The notes under the pieces are model-generated. The model was not told the origin of the DNA. It did not search any database and saw only the letters and a list, made by a program, of their open reading frames with translations. This document shows, piece after piece, positions 1 through 7,480 of a DNA stretch of 64,000 bases. Origin of the DNA: JBDXHU01 sp039989475 (lineage in GTDB: Bacteria; Pseudomonadota; Gammaproteobacteria; Pseudomonadales; Halieaceae); the NCBI GenBank assembly GCA_039989475.1, contig JBDXHU010000013.1, forward strand, positions 124,001 to 188,000, written 5' to 3'. The translations under genes and the position numbers were made by a program. Within the stretch, counting starts at the first letter, position 1; each line of letters opens with the position of its first letter.

Positions 1-1716
1 CGTTGTGACCCGGTTAACTTCTTCCAGGCTGGTGTCGCCGAACATGGCCTTGCGCAGCGCTGAGATGCGCAAGTCATTAAAGCCTTCTTCTCTGGCCTTG
101 GCGGCGATTTCAATGGAATTGCCTTCCTCCATGATGATGCGTGCCAGTGACTGGGTAATGCGTACCACCTCGTACACCCCGACCCGGCCCTTGTAGCCGC
201 TGGAACATTTGGAGCAGCCCACCGGCTGGAACAGCGTGGCCTGCTCCAGCATCTCTTCGGTAAAACCTTCTTTGGCCAATACATCGTTTGGTATATCGGC
301 CGGTTCCTTGCATTCTTTACAGAGCCGGCGCGCCAGCCGCTGGGCGATGATGAGGTTGACCGAGGTGGCCAGGTTAAATGCCGGCACGCCCATGTTAAGC
401 AGGCGAGTGATGGTTTCCGCGGCGCTGTTGGTGTGCAGTGTCGACATCACCATGTGGCCGGTTTGGGCCGCCTTGATCGAAATTTCCGCTGTTTCCAGGT
501 CACGAATCTCACCCACCATGATGATATCCGGGTCCTGGCGCAGGAATGAGCGCAGGGCGGCGGCGAAAGTGAGGCCGACCTTGGGGTTAACGTGACACTG
601 GTTAATGCCTTCCAGGTTGATTTCTACCGGGTCCTCGGCTGTGGAGATATTGCGTTCCGGTGTATTGAGAATATTGAGTCCGGTGTAGAGTGACACCGTC
701 TTGCCCGAGCCGGTGGGGCCGGTGACCAGGATCATGCCCTGGGGCTGTTCCAGGGCCTGCATGAACAGGTCTTTCTGGAAATCCTCATAGCCCAGCATGT
801 CGATACCCATCTGCGCGCTGGTCGGATCGAGGATCCGCAATACGATCTTCTCACCGAACAGCAGTGGCAGCGTGTTTACGCGGAAGTCGATGGCGCGGTT
901 CTTGGACAGTTTCATCTTGATACGGCCGTCCTGGGGTACGCGGCGCTCGGAAATATCCATCTGCGACATAACTTTCAGGCGGGCAGCGAGTCGGCCGGCA
1001 AGGTTGGCCGGTGGCCGCACAACTTCCTCCAGGATGCCGTCGGTACGAAACCTGACCCGGTAAATCTTCTCATAGGGCTCAAAGTGGATGTCCGATGCAC
1101 CGCACTTGATCGCATCCAGCAATACCTTGTTGACGAAGCGAACTACCGGAGTCTCATCAATGTCGCCGCCGGACTCGTCCCGGCTGCCACCATCCTCATC
1201 AACCGCCTCCACATCCAGGTCTTCGAGGCTGGCGTCATCCAGGTCATCGAATCCGCCGCTGAGACTATCTTGTGCGTCTGCCCATTCGGCTATCGCCGTT
1301 GCCAGGGCGGCTTCCTCAATCAGTACGGCGTCGGTATTGATGCCGGTGTGGAATTTGATCTCATCCATGGCGGAGAGGTTGGTCGGATCAGAGACGCCGA
1401 TAAACAGGCGGTTACCGCGGCGGAACAGGGGCAGGGCGTGGTGCTTGACCACCAGCGAGGGGGCGACCAGGTCCTTGGGGATGGACTCCAGGTTAAAGGA
1501 ATGTATATCGAACAGGGGTACGCCGAACTCTTCCGACGCCATTTCCGCCAGTTTGGGCCCCTCGATATAGTCGTGGGCCACCAGGTAGGAGACGAAAGGA
1601 GTCTTTTCCTTGGCCGCGGCAGACTGGGCATTCTCGGCCAACTCTGCATCCAGCAGGCCGTCTGCTACGAGACGACCAGCCAGACCGCTGAGCTGCATGG
1701 GGGTTTTATTTGTCAT
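1..1716 (-). CDS. pilB: Type IV pilus assembly ATPase PilB (3' end just cut off)
   Basis: This is the hexameric cytoplasmic ATPase that powers pilus extension at the inner membrane. The 572 visible residues include an N-terminal MshE-type domain, a Walker A motif GPTGSGKT, the Asp-box region ending in DPDIIMVGEIRD, the His box STLHTNSA, and a CxxC...CxxC zinc site (CKEC and CSKC). The frame runs to base 1 ending in SLEEVNRVTT, so probably only one or two residues are missing. Residues of about 150-182 form a very acidic Asp/Glu-rich linker between the N-terminal domain and the ATPase core. The gene is divergent from pilA, the common pilBCD/pilA arrangement; pilC and pilD would lie to the left, outside the window. 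Confidence 0.96.
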   Translation of the reverse strand, partial: MTNKTPMQLSGLAGRLVADGLLDAELAENAQSAAAKEKTPFVSYLVAHDYIEGPKLAEMASEEFGVPLFDIHSFNLESIPKDLVAPSLVVKHHALPLFRRGNRLFIGVSDPTNLSAMDEIKFHTGINTDAVLIEEAALATAIAEWADAQDSLSGGFDDLDDASLEDLDVEAVDEDGGSRDESGGDIDETPVVRFVNKVLLDAIKCGASDIHFEPYEKIYRVRFRTDGILEEVVRPPANLAGRLAARLKVMSQMDISERRVPQDGRIKMKLSKNRAIDFRVNTLPLLFGEKIVLRILDPTSAQMGIDMLGYEDFQKDLFMQALEQPQGMILVTGPTGSGKTVSLYTGLNILNTPERNISTAEDPVEINLEGINQCHVNPKVGLTFAAALRSFLRQDPDIIMVGEIRDLETAEISIKAAQTGHMVMSTLHTNSAAETITRLLNMGVPAFNLATSVNLIIAQRLARRLCKECKEPADIPNDVLAKEGFTEEMLEQATLFQPVGCSKCSSGYKGRVGVYEVVRITQSLARIIMEEGNSIEIAAKAREEGFNDLRISALRKAMFGDTSLEEVNRVTT

Positions 1717-1930
1717 TTGCAGTTCTGAAGCCGTCAGTTTGGCGGTATTGTGTACCGTCATTATTTTGAGTGATGTCCGCAGTATAACCGGCCTACATGC
1801 CACCTGACAGTGCTGAATGTCTGGATTTTTGCGGTCCGTCACACACTGACCAATATTGTCAGTATGCGACGGGATTAGGCTCCATTGCCTGCGGTTGACC
1901 TAAAAAAAATAGTATTGACTAATATCAATC

Positions 1931-1943
1931 TAAGTAGTTGATA
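1931..1943 (-). promoter_or_regulatory. IHF-like site upstream of pilA
   Basis: Read on the minus strand, this site gives TATCAACTACTTA, a full match to the IHF consensus WATCAANNNNTTR. It lies about 40 bp upstream of the sigma-54 core, in AT-rich DNA. That is where a bend would bring an upstream activator to the polymerase. Binding is inferred, not shown. Confidence 0.5.
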
Positions 1944-1983
1944 TATAGGATAAAAAAATGTAAATTTAGCACAATGTGAAAAG

Positions 1984-2002
1984 TTGGCATGCGCTGTGCT
2001 TT
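1984..2002 (+). promoter_or_regulatory. Sigma-54 promoter of pilA
   Basis: The sequence TTGGCATGCGCTGTGCTTT matches the sigma-54 core: GG at -24, ten bases, then GC at -12, with the downstream T run. Transcription would start near 2011-2014, about 85 bases before the pilin ATG. pilA genes of Pseudomonas and relatives are driven by RpoN with PilS/PilR. TGTC/GACA half-sites at about 1804-1862, including the near-palindrome CTGACCAATATTGTCAG at 1846-1862, could be activator sites. The rest of the 1717-2096 gap holds no gene I can support. Confidence 0.8.
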
Positions 2003-2096
2003 GACCTTAGTGTCGCTGGGAATTAAGCCTGGCGCGTCCGGAACACAGGATTAACCCGGGCTTAACAAACCATTTTTTCTTACGGAGATTAGGAAA

Positions 2097-2543
2097 ATGA
2101 ACAAGACTAACCAAAAAGGTTTTACCTTGATTGAATTGATGATCGTTATCGCGATCGTCGGCATCCTGGCTGCAGTCGCACTGCCTGCTTACCAGGACTA
2201 CACTATCCGCGCCAAGATGTCTGAGCCTATTGCCCTGCTGGGTGAAGGTAAGACTTCTGTTACGGAATACTTCATCGCCAACAACTCTCTGCCGCCGAAT
2301 GCTGCTGCTGCCGGCCTGCGTGGTCAGATCGGTACGCCGATCGTCAACAGCCTGCGCTACAGTGGTTCTGGTCTGGTAGAAGTAGAAGTTGCTTCAGACG
2401 TGGGTGGCGATATTGATGCCAGCAACGACCTGATCCAACTGTCTGTTACCGGTACTGCGGGTGGCACGGTGCAATTTGTTTGCCGTCCTGCTCCTTCTGG
2501 TGGTGTTCCTGCGAAGTACCTGCCGGCTAACTGCCGCGGATAA
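2097..2543 (+). CDS. pilA: Type IVa major pilin
   Basis: This is the main structural subunit of the type IV pilus, a fibre used for twitching, adhesion and DNA uptake. The 148-residue prepilin has a short basic leader ending in KG, a prepilin peptidase site before Phe9, and the FTLIELMIVIAIVGILAAVA helix with Glu at mature position 5. Two cysteines near the C terminus (residues 129 and 146) form the usual disulfide D-loop. A GGAG ribosome-binding site lies about ten bases before the ATG. The gene is monocistronic, between a sigma-54 promoter and a strong terminator. The glycosylation-type genes just downstream make this pilin a likely acceptor, which is inference. Confidence 0.97.
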   Translation: MNKTNQKGFTLIELMIVIAIVGILAAVALPAYQDYTIRAKMSEPIALLGEGKTSVTEYFIANNSLPPNAAAAGLRGQIGTPIVNSLRYSGSGLVEVEVASDVGGDIDASNDLIQLSVTGTAGGTVQFVCRPAPSGGVPAKYLPANCRG

Positions 2544-2558
2544 TCGCAGAGTTATTAA

Positions 2559-2589
2559 GAAACCCGGGCTTGCCCCGGGTTTTTTTTTG
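2559..2589 (+). terminator. Rho-independent terminator of pilA
   Basis: A GC-rich stem ACCCGGG / CCCGGGT with a short loop is followed by a run of nine T. It sits 16 bases after the pilA stop and immediately before the next ATG at 2592. The downstream gene therefore depends on read-through or on a promoter inside pilA. Confidence 0.93.
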
Positions 2590-2591
2590 CC

Positions 2592-4478
2592 ATGATTCTT
2601 TCCCGCCATTTCTTCGCCATTGCCGGTCTTTGCCTGGTTCTCTACGCCCCGGGTATCAGTGGGCCCTTCCTGTTCGACAGTTACGTTGCCATCGCCGCCA
2701 ACCCGGCCCTGGATTTTGATGCCAGCGTATTTGACCAGTGGCGGCTCGCTGCACTCAGTTCCACCAGCGGACCGCTGGGTCGACCCGTCAGTATGTTGTC
2801 CTTCGCGGCGAACAGCGCGGTGGGCGGCGTCAATGCGGCTGGTTTCAAATTCACCAATGTTCTGCTGCACCTGCTGATTGCCTACCTGGTCTACCGGTTT
2901 TTGGCCAGGCTGTTGCAGCAGGCCCCGGCGCTGAACTTGCGCAGCCGGGAGGCTGGCTGGATAGCTTTTGCCGCTGCCGGCCTGTGGCTGTTACATCCGC
3001 TGCAAGTGTCTACCGTGCTCTACAGCGTGCAGCGCATGGAGCAACTGTCTACTTTGTTTGTGCTACTGGGTTTGCTGGCTTACCTGCACTACCGCTGTCG
3101 CTGGTTGACGCGCGCCGCTACTGCTCAAGAGCTTTCCAACTGTGCGCTATTGTTGCTGTTAAGTGGCTTGTTGGCGGTGTACTCGAAAGAGGATGGCGTC
3201 CTGCTTCCCTTGCTGGTGTTAATCACAGAGCTGCTACTGTTGCGCGGTCATTACGCTGGCAGGGAACGACCCTGGCTGCTGCGCAGTTGCGCCATCCTCT
3301 GTCTGGCGCCCTTCGCCCTGGTGTTGCTTTTGGCGGTGTTGGAACCTGGATTTTTGAAGACGATGTACGGCTGGCGACCCTGGTCTCCCGCCGAGCGCCT
3401 GCTGACACAGGGGCGTGTGCTCTGGCACTACGTGGGTTGGTTTTATCTGCCAGACGTGGGCGCGATGAGCTTGTTTCATGACGACATCGAGGTTTCCCGC
3501 GGCTGGATGCAGCCACTTTCCACCCTGGCCGCCGCGCTGGCCTGGCTGGTCGTGCTGATTTTCTGCACGCTGCGCTGGCGAAAGAGTCCTGTGCCGGTGT
3601 TTTGTGCCGGCTTTTTCCTTACCAGCCACCTGTTGGAGTCAAGCCTGGTACCACTCGATCTGGCCTACGAGCATCGCAGCTATCTGGGTAATATGGGTTT
3701 GGCCCTGCTGCCAGTGTGGCTGGGCTGGCGCCTGCTACCTGCACCTGCGCTGCGGGTTGCGGCGCTACTGGTGCTGCTGGTAATCGGCTTTGCCCTGGCT
3801 TTGCGCAGTTATCAATGGAGTGATGAATTGCGACTGGCCGAATCCCAGTTGCGGCATCATCCCGAATCGGCCCGGGCCAGTTACTACTATGCCAATTTGC
3901 AGATGCGACTGGCTGACCAGCAAGAGGATCCCGCGCTGACCCGGGAACATGTGCTGGCCTCGCGGCGCTATTTCGAATATTTGTTGCAATTGGAGCCTGA
4001 CAGTTTTCCGGCCCTGGCTAGTCTGGTCTACATTGATAGCCGTTGGTTCCCGGAGCTTGATTCTGCGCAGTGGATGCAGAAGATGATCGACCTCGCTGCC
4101 CTCAAGACGCTGTACCCCTCCGACGCCAATGCGCTGGATTTACTCACACGCTGTGCCATTGCGGCTTATTGCAGGATCGAGCAGCAGGATTATGTTGCGC
4201 TGTTTGAACGCTTACAGCAAAGCAACCCCGGCGATGCCAGCCTGTTGCTCCAGTTAGCGCGCTATCACGGCCTGGTTTTGTTTGATTACCCCGCCGCGAT
4301 TGCCTATACCGAGCGCGCCCTGCAGCTCTCGCCGAATGAGCTGTCGAGCTACTTTGACCTGTCTGGCTGGTATGTACGCGCTGGAGAGCCTGGCCAGGCG
4401 ATGATGAGCTTGCAAGCGGTACTGATTCGCGACGAGCGCAGCCGTGAGTTGAGCCGTACCAGGCAGGCACTGCAATGA
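2592..4478 (+). CDS. TMTC-like GT-C membrane protein with TPR tail (first copy)
   Basis: This 628-residue protein has about ten hydrophobic segments followed by a soluble tail from about residue 420 with TPR-like helices. It shares with the next gene the motifs GPLGRPVSM, STVLYxVQRMxQLxTLF, SKExGxLxLPLLVL and EHRxYL, so the two are tandem paralogues. The layout matches the TMTC/DUF1736 type of GT-C protein O-glycosyltransferase, which takes sugars from polyprenyl phosphate outside the inner membrane. The first loop reads FLFDS (Asp29-Ser30), where the next paralogue has DD; since GT-C enzymes use acidic residues here, this copy may be altered in catalysis. Its position right after the pilA terminator suggests pilin modification. 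Function is inferred. Confidence 0.75.
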   Translation: MILSRHFFAIAGLCLVLYAPGISGPFLFDSYVAIAANPALDFDASVFDQWRLAALSSTSGPLGRPVSMLSFAANSAVGGVNAAGFKFTNVLLHLLIAYLVYRFLARLLQQAPALNLRSREAGWIAFAAAGLWLLHPLQVSTVLYSVQRMEQLSTLFVLLGLLAYLHYRCRWLTRAATAQELSNCALLLLLSGLLAVYSKEDGVLLPLLVLITELLLLRGHYAGRERPWLLRSCAILCLAPFALVLLLAVLEPGFLKTMYGWRPWSPAERLLTQGRVLWHYVGWFYLPDVGAMSLFHDDIEVSRGWMQPLSTLAAALAWLVVLIFCTLRWRKSPVPVFCAGFFLTSHLLESSLVPLDLAYEHRSYLGNMGLALLPVWLGWRLLPAPALRVAALLVLLVIGFALALRSYQWSDELRLAESQLRHHPESARASYYYANLQMRLADQQEDPALTREHVLASRRYFEYLLQLEPDSFPALASLVYIDSRWFPELDSAQWMQKMIDLAALKTLYPSDANALDLLTRCAIAAYCRIEQQDYVALFERLQQSNPGDASLLLQLARYHGLVLFDYPAAIAYTERALQLSPNELSSYFDLSGWYVRAGEPGQAMMSLQAVLIRDERSRELSRTRQALQ

Positions 4479-6382
4479 TGTTCCGTCGTGTGCCATTTGG
4501 AGCGTGGCCGCTGCTGGCGCTGTGGTTGCTGGGCGCTGTGCTCTGCGTATGGATCTACCAGCCGGGTTTGGGCGGTCCTGTGTTGCTGGATGATGCCGCT
4601 AACCTGGCGGTCGTGCAGTCCCTGCGCGAGGGCGATGGTTTTGCTGTTGATGTGATTCAAGAGAACCTGTCTGGCCCCCTCGGCCGACCTGTTTCCATGG
4701 CCAGCTTCTTACTTGACCTCTATTTCCTGGACCTGGGGGTTAGCGGCGCCAAGTCTGTCAATTTACTGCTGCATGTTCTGGTCGGAAGCCTGCTGCTACT
4801 TTTTGCCAGCGAACTGTTTCGTGCCCTGGGTGTGCGACAAGCCGGTGTGGCCGGGCTTGGCGTGGCCCTGCTGTGGCTGCTGGCGCCGTTGCTGCTGAGC
4901 ACGGTTTTATACATGGTTCAGCGTATGGCGCAATTGGCGACACTGTTCAGCCTGTTATCGCTATGGGCTTACTTGCGTTGGCGTCGACCAGGAAGTGTGC
5001 TTGAGTTGCGCAGCGGCTGGTTGATTCTGTGCTTGCTGGGCATACCCCTGGCTGCACTCAGTAAGGAAAATGGACTTTTGGTGCTGCCCCTGCTGGTGTT
5101 GCTGGAACTGGCCGTGTTGCAGCCCCGCGATACTGGCAACCAGGACGCGGCAGTGATCCGGCTGGGTAGGGTGCACTGGGTGCTGTTGCTGGGCGGTGTG
5201 CTAGTAGTCTCGGGGTTTCTGTTGCTTAACCCTGACTGGCTTGGGAGCGGGTTTGCGGCGCGACCCTTCAGTCTGTGGGAGCGCCTGCTCACTGAGGGCC
5301 GTATACTCTGGATCTATGTGCTGCATTTACTGTGGCCCGATAATGCCAGCCTGGGAATCTATCATGATGCCTTCCCACTTTCGCGCGGCTTGCTCGAGCC
5401 GGCGAGCAGCTTGTATGCACTGCTGGCATGGTTGCTGGCGACCGGACTGGCGCTGTGGTCACTGCGCAAGCCGGCACTTCGGGGGGTCGGCTTCGGTCTG
5501 CTGTTCTTCCTGGTCGGCCACGCCATGGAATCCAGTATCATTCCACTGGAGCTGTACTTTGAACACCGCAACTACCTGCCTGCGGCAGGGCTGTACATAA
5601 GTCTGGTTGCGCTAGCCCTGGCGCTGGTTGCGCGCTGGAGTTATTTGTCAAACTGGTTGCTGGCATTGTGGGCATTACTGCTGGGACAGGCGACGCTGAC
5701 CACCAGTATAGAGGCCCAGGTCTGGTCCAGTGATCGCCTGTTTCATCTGGCGGCATACAGTCGCCATCCGGATTCAATCCGTGCCACTGAGGGTCTGGCG
5801 ATGAGCCTGGCAGGCCTGGGTGAGCCCCGTTTGGCGCTCGAATACGCGCAAACTGCGACCCACAGTGAGGGCGAAGACAGTTTTCGCTCACGCCTGCGCG
5901 AGGCATTTATCTACTGTCGTTCGGGCCAGGCCATTGCTGAGGAAACGCTGGCCCTGTGGCAGATGAGCAGGGCGGATTTCGCCGACGACCTGGTGACCGA
6001 GAACAGCTATGTGCTGGTAAGGAAGTTGATTGACGGGCGCTGCCCAGGCACAGATTTAACGGCCCTGGCAACGCTCTGGGGCAGGCAAATACTGACTGTG
6101 GATGCGCACCAGGTGGCGCCGAAGCTGTTCCTGGCACTGGCTTTGTTGGAGAATTACCTTGAGAGGTACCAGTTGGCGCTTGGCTATGTGGATGCGTTGT
6201 TGCTGCGGACGCCGGGGGACAGCAGGGCACTGATGATGCGTCTGTATTTCAGCACCGCGCTGCAATTGAATGAAACGCGCGCAGCTACCCTGGTGGAGCT
6301 GCGGGCATTGGAAACAGCGGGTGCGCTTAATCGACAAGAGCGCTATAACCTGGAGCTGTTGGCCGCTGAGAGGGAAGACTGA
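4475..6382 (+). CDS. TMTC-like GT-C membrane protein with TPR tail (second copy)
   Basis: This is a 635-residue paralogue of the preceding protein, overlapping it by four bases (ATGA), so the two are translationally coupled. It has a hydrophobic first helix, a first loop containing LLDDAANL with the acidic pair Asp39-Asp40 expected of GT-C enzymes, GPLGRPVSMASF, STVLYMVQRMAQLATLF, SKENGLLVLPLL and EHRNYLPAAG. From about residue 425 it is soluble and helical with TPR-like repeats. Likely role: transfer of a sugar from undecaprenyl phosphate to a protein or glycan on the periplasmic face. The next gene makes just such a donor type. The substrate is unknown and pilin is a guess from position. 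Confidence 0.75.
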   Translation: MMFRRVPFGAWPLLALWLLGAVLCVWIYQPGLGGPVLLDDAANLAVVQSLREGDGFAVDVIQENLSGPLGRPVSMASFLLDLYFLDLGVSGAKSVNLLLHVLVGSLLLLFASELFRALGVRQAGVAGLGVALLWLLAPLLLSTVLYMVQRMAQLATLFSLLSLWAYLRWRRPGSVLELRSGWLILCLLGIPLAALSKENGLLVLPLLVLLELAVLQPRDTGNQDAAVIRLGRVHWVLLLGGVLVVSGFLLLNPDWLGSGFAARPFSLWERLLTEGRILWIYVLHLLWPDNASLGIYHDAFPLSRGLLEPASSLYALLAWLLATGLALWSLRKPALRGVGFGLLFFLVGHAMESSIIPLELYFEHRNYLPAAGLYISLVALALALVARWSYLSNWLLALWALLLGQATLTTSIEAQVWSSDRLFHLAAYSRHPDSIRATEGLAMSLAGLGEPRLALEYAQTATHSEGEDSFRSRLREAFIYCRSGQAIAEETLALWQMSRADFADDLVTENSYVLVRKLIDGRCPGTDLTALATLWGRQILTVDAHQVAPKLFLALALLENYLERYQLALGYVDALLLRTPGDSRALMMRLYFSTALQLNETRAATLVELRALETAGALNRQERYNLELLAAERED

Positions 6383-6383
6383 T

Positions 6384-7085
6384 ATGCAAGTAAGCGTGGT
6401 AGTACCTTGTTACGATGAATCCGCCACGGTGGGGGAGCTGCTGCAAGCGGTGCGTGCTGCAATGCCGGAAGATGGCGAGATTATCCTGGTGGATGACGGT
6501 TCTACAGATGGAACTCGCGAGTTGCTGCAGGGCGAACTGTCTGGCCAGATCGACCAACTCATATTGCACGATTATAACCAGGGCAAGGGTGCTGCATTAC
6601 GCACCGGTATCGCTGCGGCTCGCGGTGATATTGTTATCATTCAGGACGCCGATCTGGAATACAACCCGCAAGAATACCCGCGACTAATAAAGCCTATTGT
6701 CGAGGGTCGTGCAGACGTGGTGTACGGCTCCAGATTTATGGGCTCGGAACCGCATCGCGTACTCTATTTCTGGCATCGGCTTGGCAATGGTCTGCTTACG
6801 CTGGCGTCCAATATGTTTACCAACCTCAATCTCACCGATATGGAGACCTGCTACAAGGTGTTCCGGCGGGAAATCATCCAATCCATTGAGATTGAAGAAG
6901 ATCGCTTTGGTTTTGAGCCGGAGATTACGGCCAAGCTGGCGCGTTCGCGCTGCCGGATTTTTGAGGTGGGCATTTCCTATTACGGGCGCACCTACGATGA
7001 GGGCAAGAAGATCGGCTGGCGTGATGGAGTGCGGGCCCTGTATTGCATACTCAAATACAACCTGCGCCGCAGTAATCGCCGATGA
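6384..7085 (+). CDS. GtrB/DPM1-type polyprenyl-phosphate glycosyltransferase (GT2)
   Basis: This soluble GT2 enzyme of 233 residues resembles dolichol-phosphate mannose synthase. It has the N-terminal VVVPCYDESATVGELL, VDDGSTDGT, the metal-binding QDADLEY, GSRF, and a C-terminal SYYGRTYDEGKKIGW signature, with no membrane helices at the end. The family transfers a sugar from a nucleotide donor to undecaprenyl or dolichyl phosphate on the cytoplasmic side. The start at 6384 is chosen because an upstream in-frame ATG lies deep inside the previous gene. The stop overlaps the start of the GtrA-like gene, which fits a synthase and flippase pair that feeds GT-C enzymes. Confidence 0.88.
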   Translation: MQVSVVVPCYDESATVGELLQAVRAAMPEDGEIILVDDGSTDGTRELLQGELSGQIDQLILHDYNQGKGAALRTGIAAARGDIVIIQDADLEYNPQEYPRLIKPIVEGRADVVYGSRFMGSEPHRVLYFWHRLGNGLLTLASNMFTNLNLTDMETCYKVFRREIIQSIEIEEDRFGFEPEITAKLARSRCRIFEVGISYYGRTYDEGKKIGWRDGVRALYCILKYNLRRSNRR

Positions 7086-7480
7086 AGTATCCGCTTCGGC
7101 GCCTGATTCGATATTTCTTTGCCGGCGGCTGTGCGGCTGTCGTCGATCTATCGATATTCGCGGTATTCACCCTGTGGCTTGGCTACAATTACCTGGTCGT
7201 GGCTGGTGTTGGGTTTATATTTGCGACCGCGCTTAACTACTGGCTGTGCGTAAGGTATATCTTCGAAAGTGGTGCCCGCTTTGGCCGTCACGGTGAGATA
7301 GTCGGGGTTTTTGTGGTTAGTGGCATCGGCCTGCTATTGCACGAGTTGATCCTGTTTGCCCTGGTGTCAGAGTTTGCTGTGCATCTCCTGCTTGGCAAGA
7401 TATTGGCAATAGGCATGGTGTTCCTCTGGAATTTCTCGGCGCGAAACTTTTACATATTCGCGGGTCCACGCCGTGTCTGA
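7082..7480 (+). CDS. GtrA-family membrane protein (putative lipid-linked sugar flippase)
   Basis: This small membrane protein of 132 residues has four hydrophobic helices. The N terminus reads LRRLIRYFFAGGCAAVVDLSIF, followed by ALNYWLCVRYIFES and a C-terminal LWNFSARNFYIF, all typical of the GtrA family. GtrA proteins are thought to move undecaprenyl-phosphate sugars across the inner membrane for O-antigen or pilin decoration. The start overlaps the GtrB-like gene (ATGA) and the end overlaps the next gene, so the trio is one translational unit. The family is clear; the flippase role is accepted but indirect. Confidence 0.88.
   Translation: MKYPLRRLIRYFFAGGCAAVVDLSIFAVFTLWLGYNYLVVAGVGFIFATALNYWLCVRYIFESGARFGRHGEIVGVFVVSGIGLLLHELILFALVSEFAVHLLLGKILAIGMVFLWNFSARNFYIFAGPRRV

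Noticed and set aside
2028..2046. TGGCGCGTCCGGAACA near pilA as a second sigma-54 promoter
   Set aside because: After the GG, ten bases lead to AC, not GC. The site at 1984-2002 has the right spacing.
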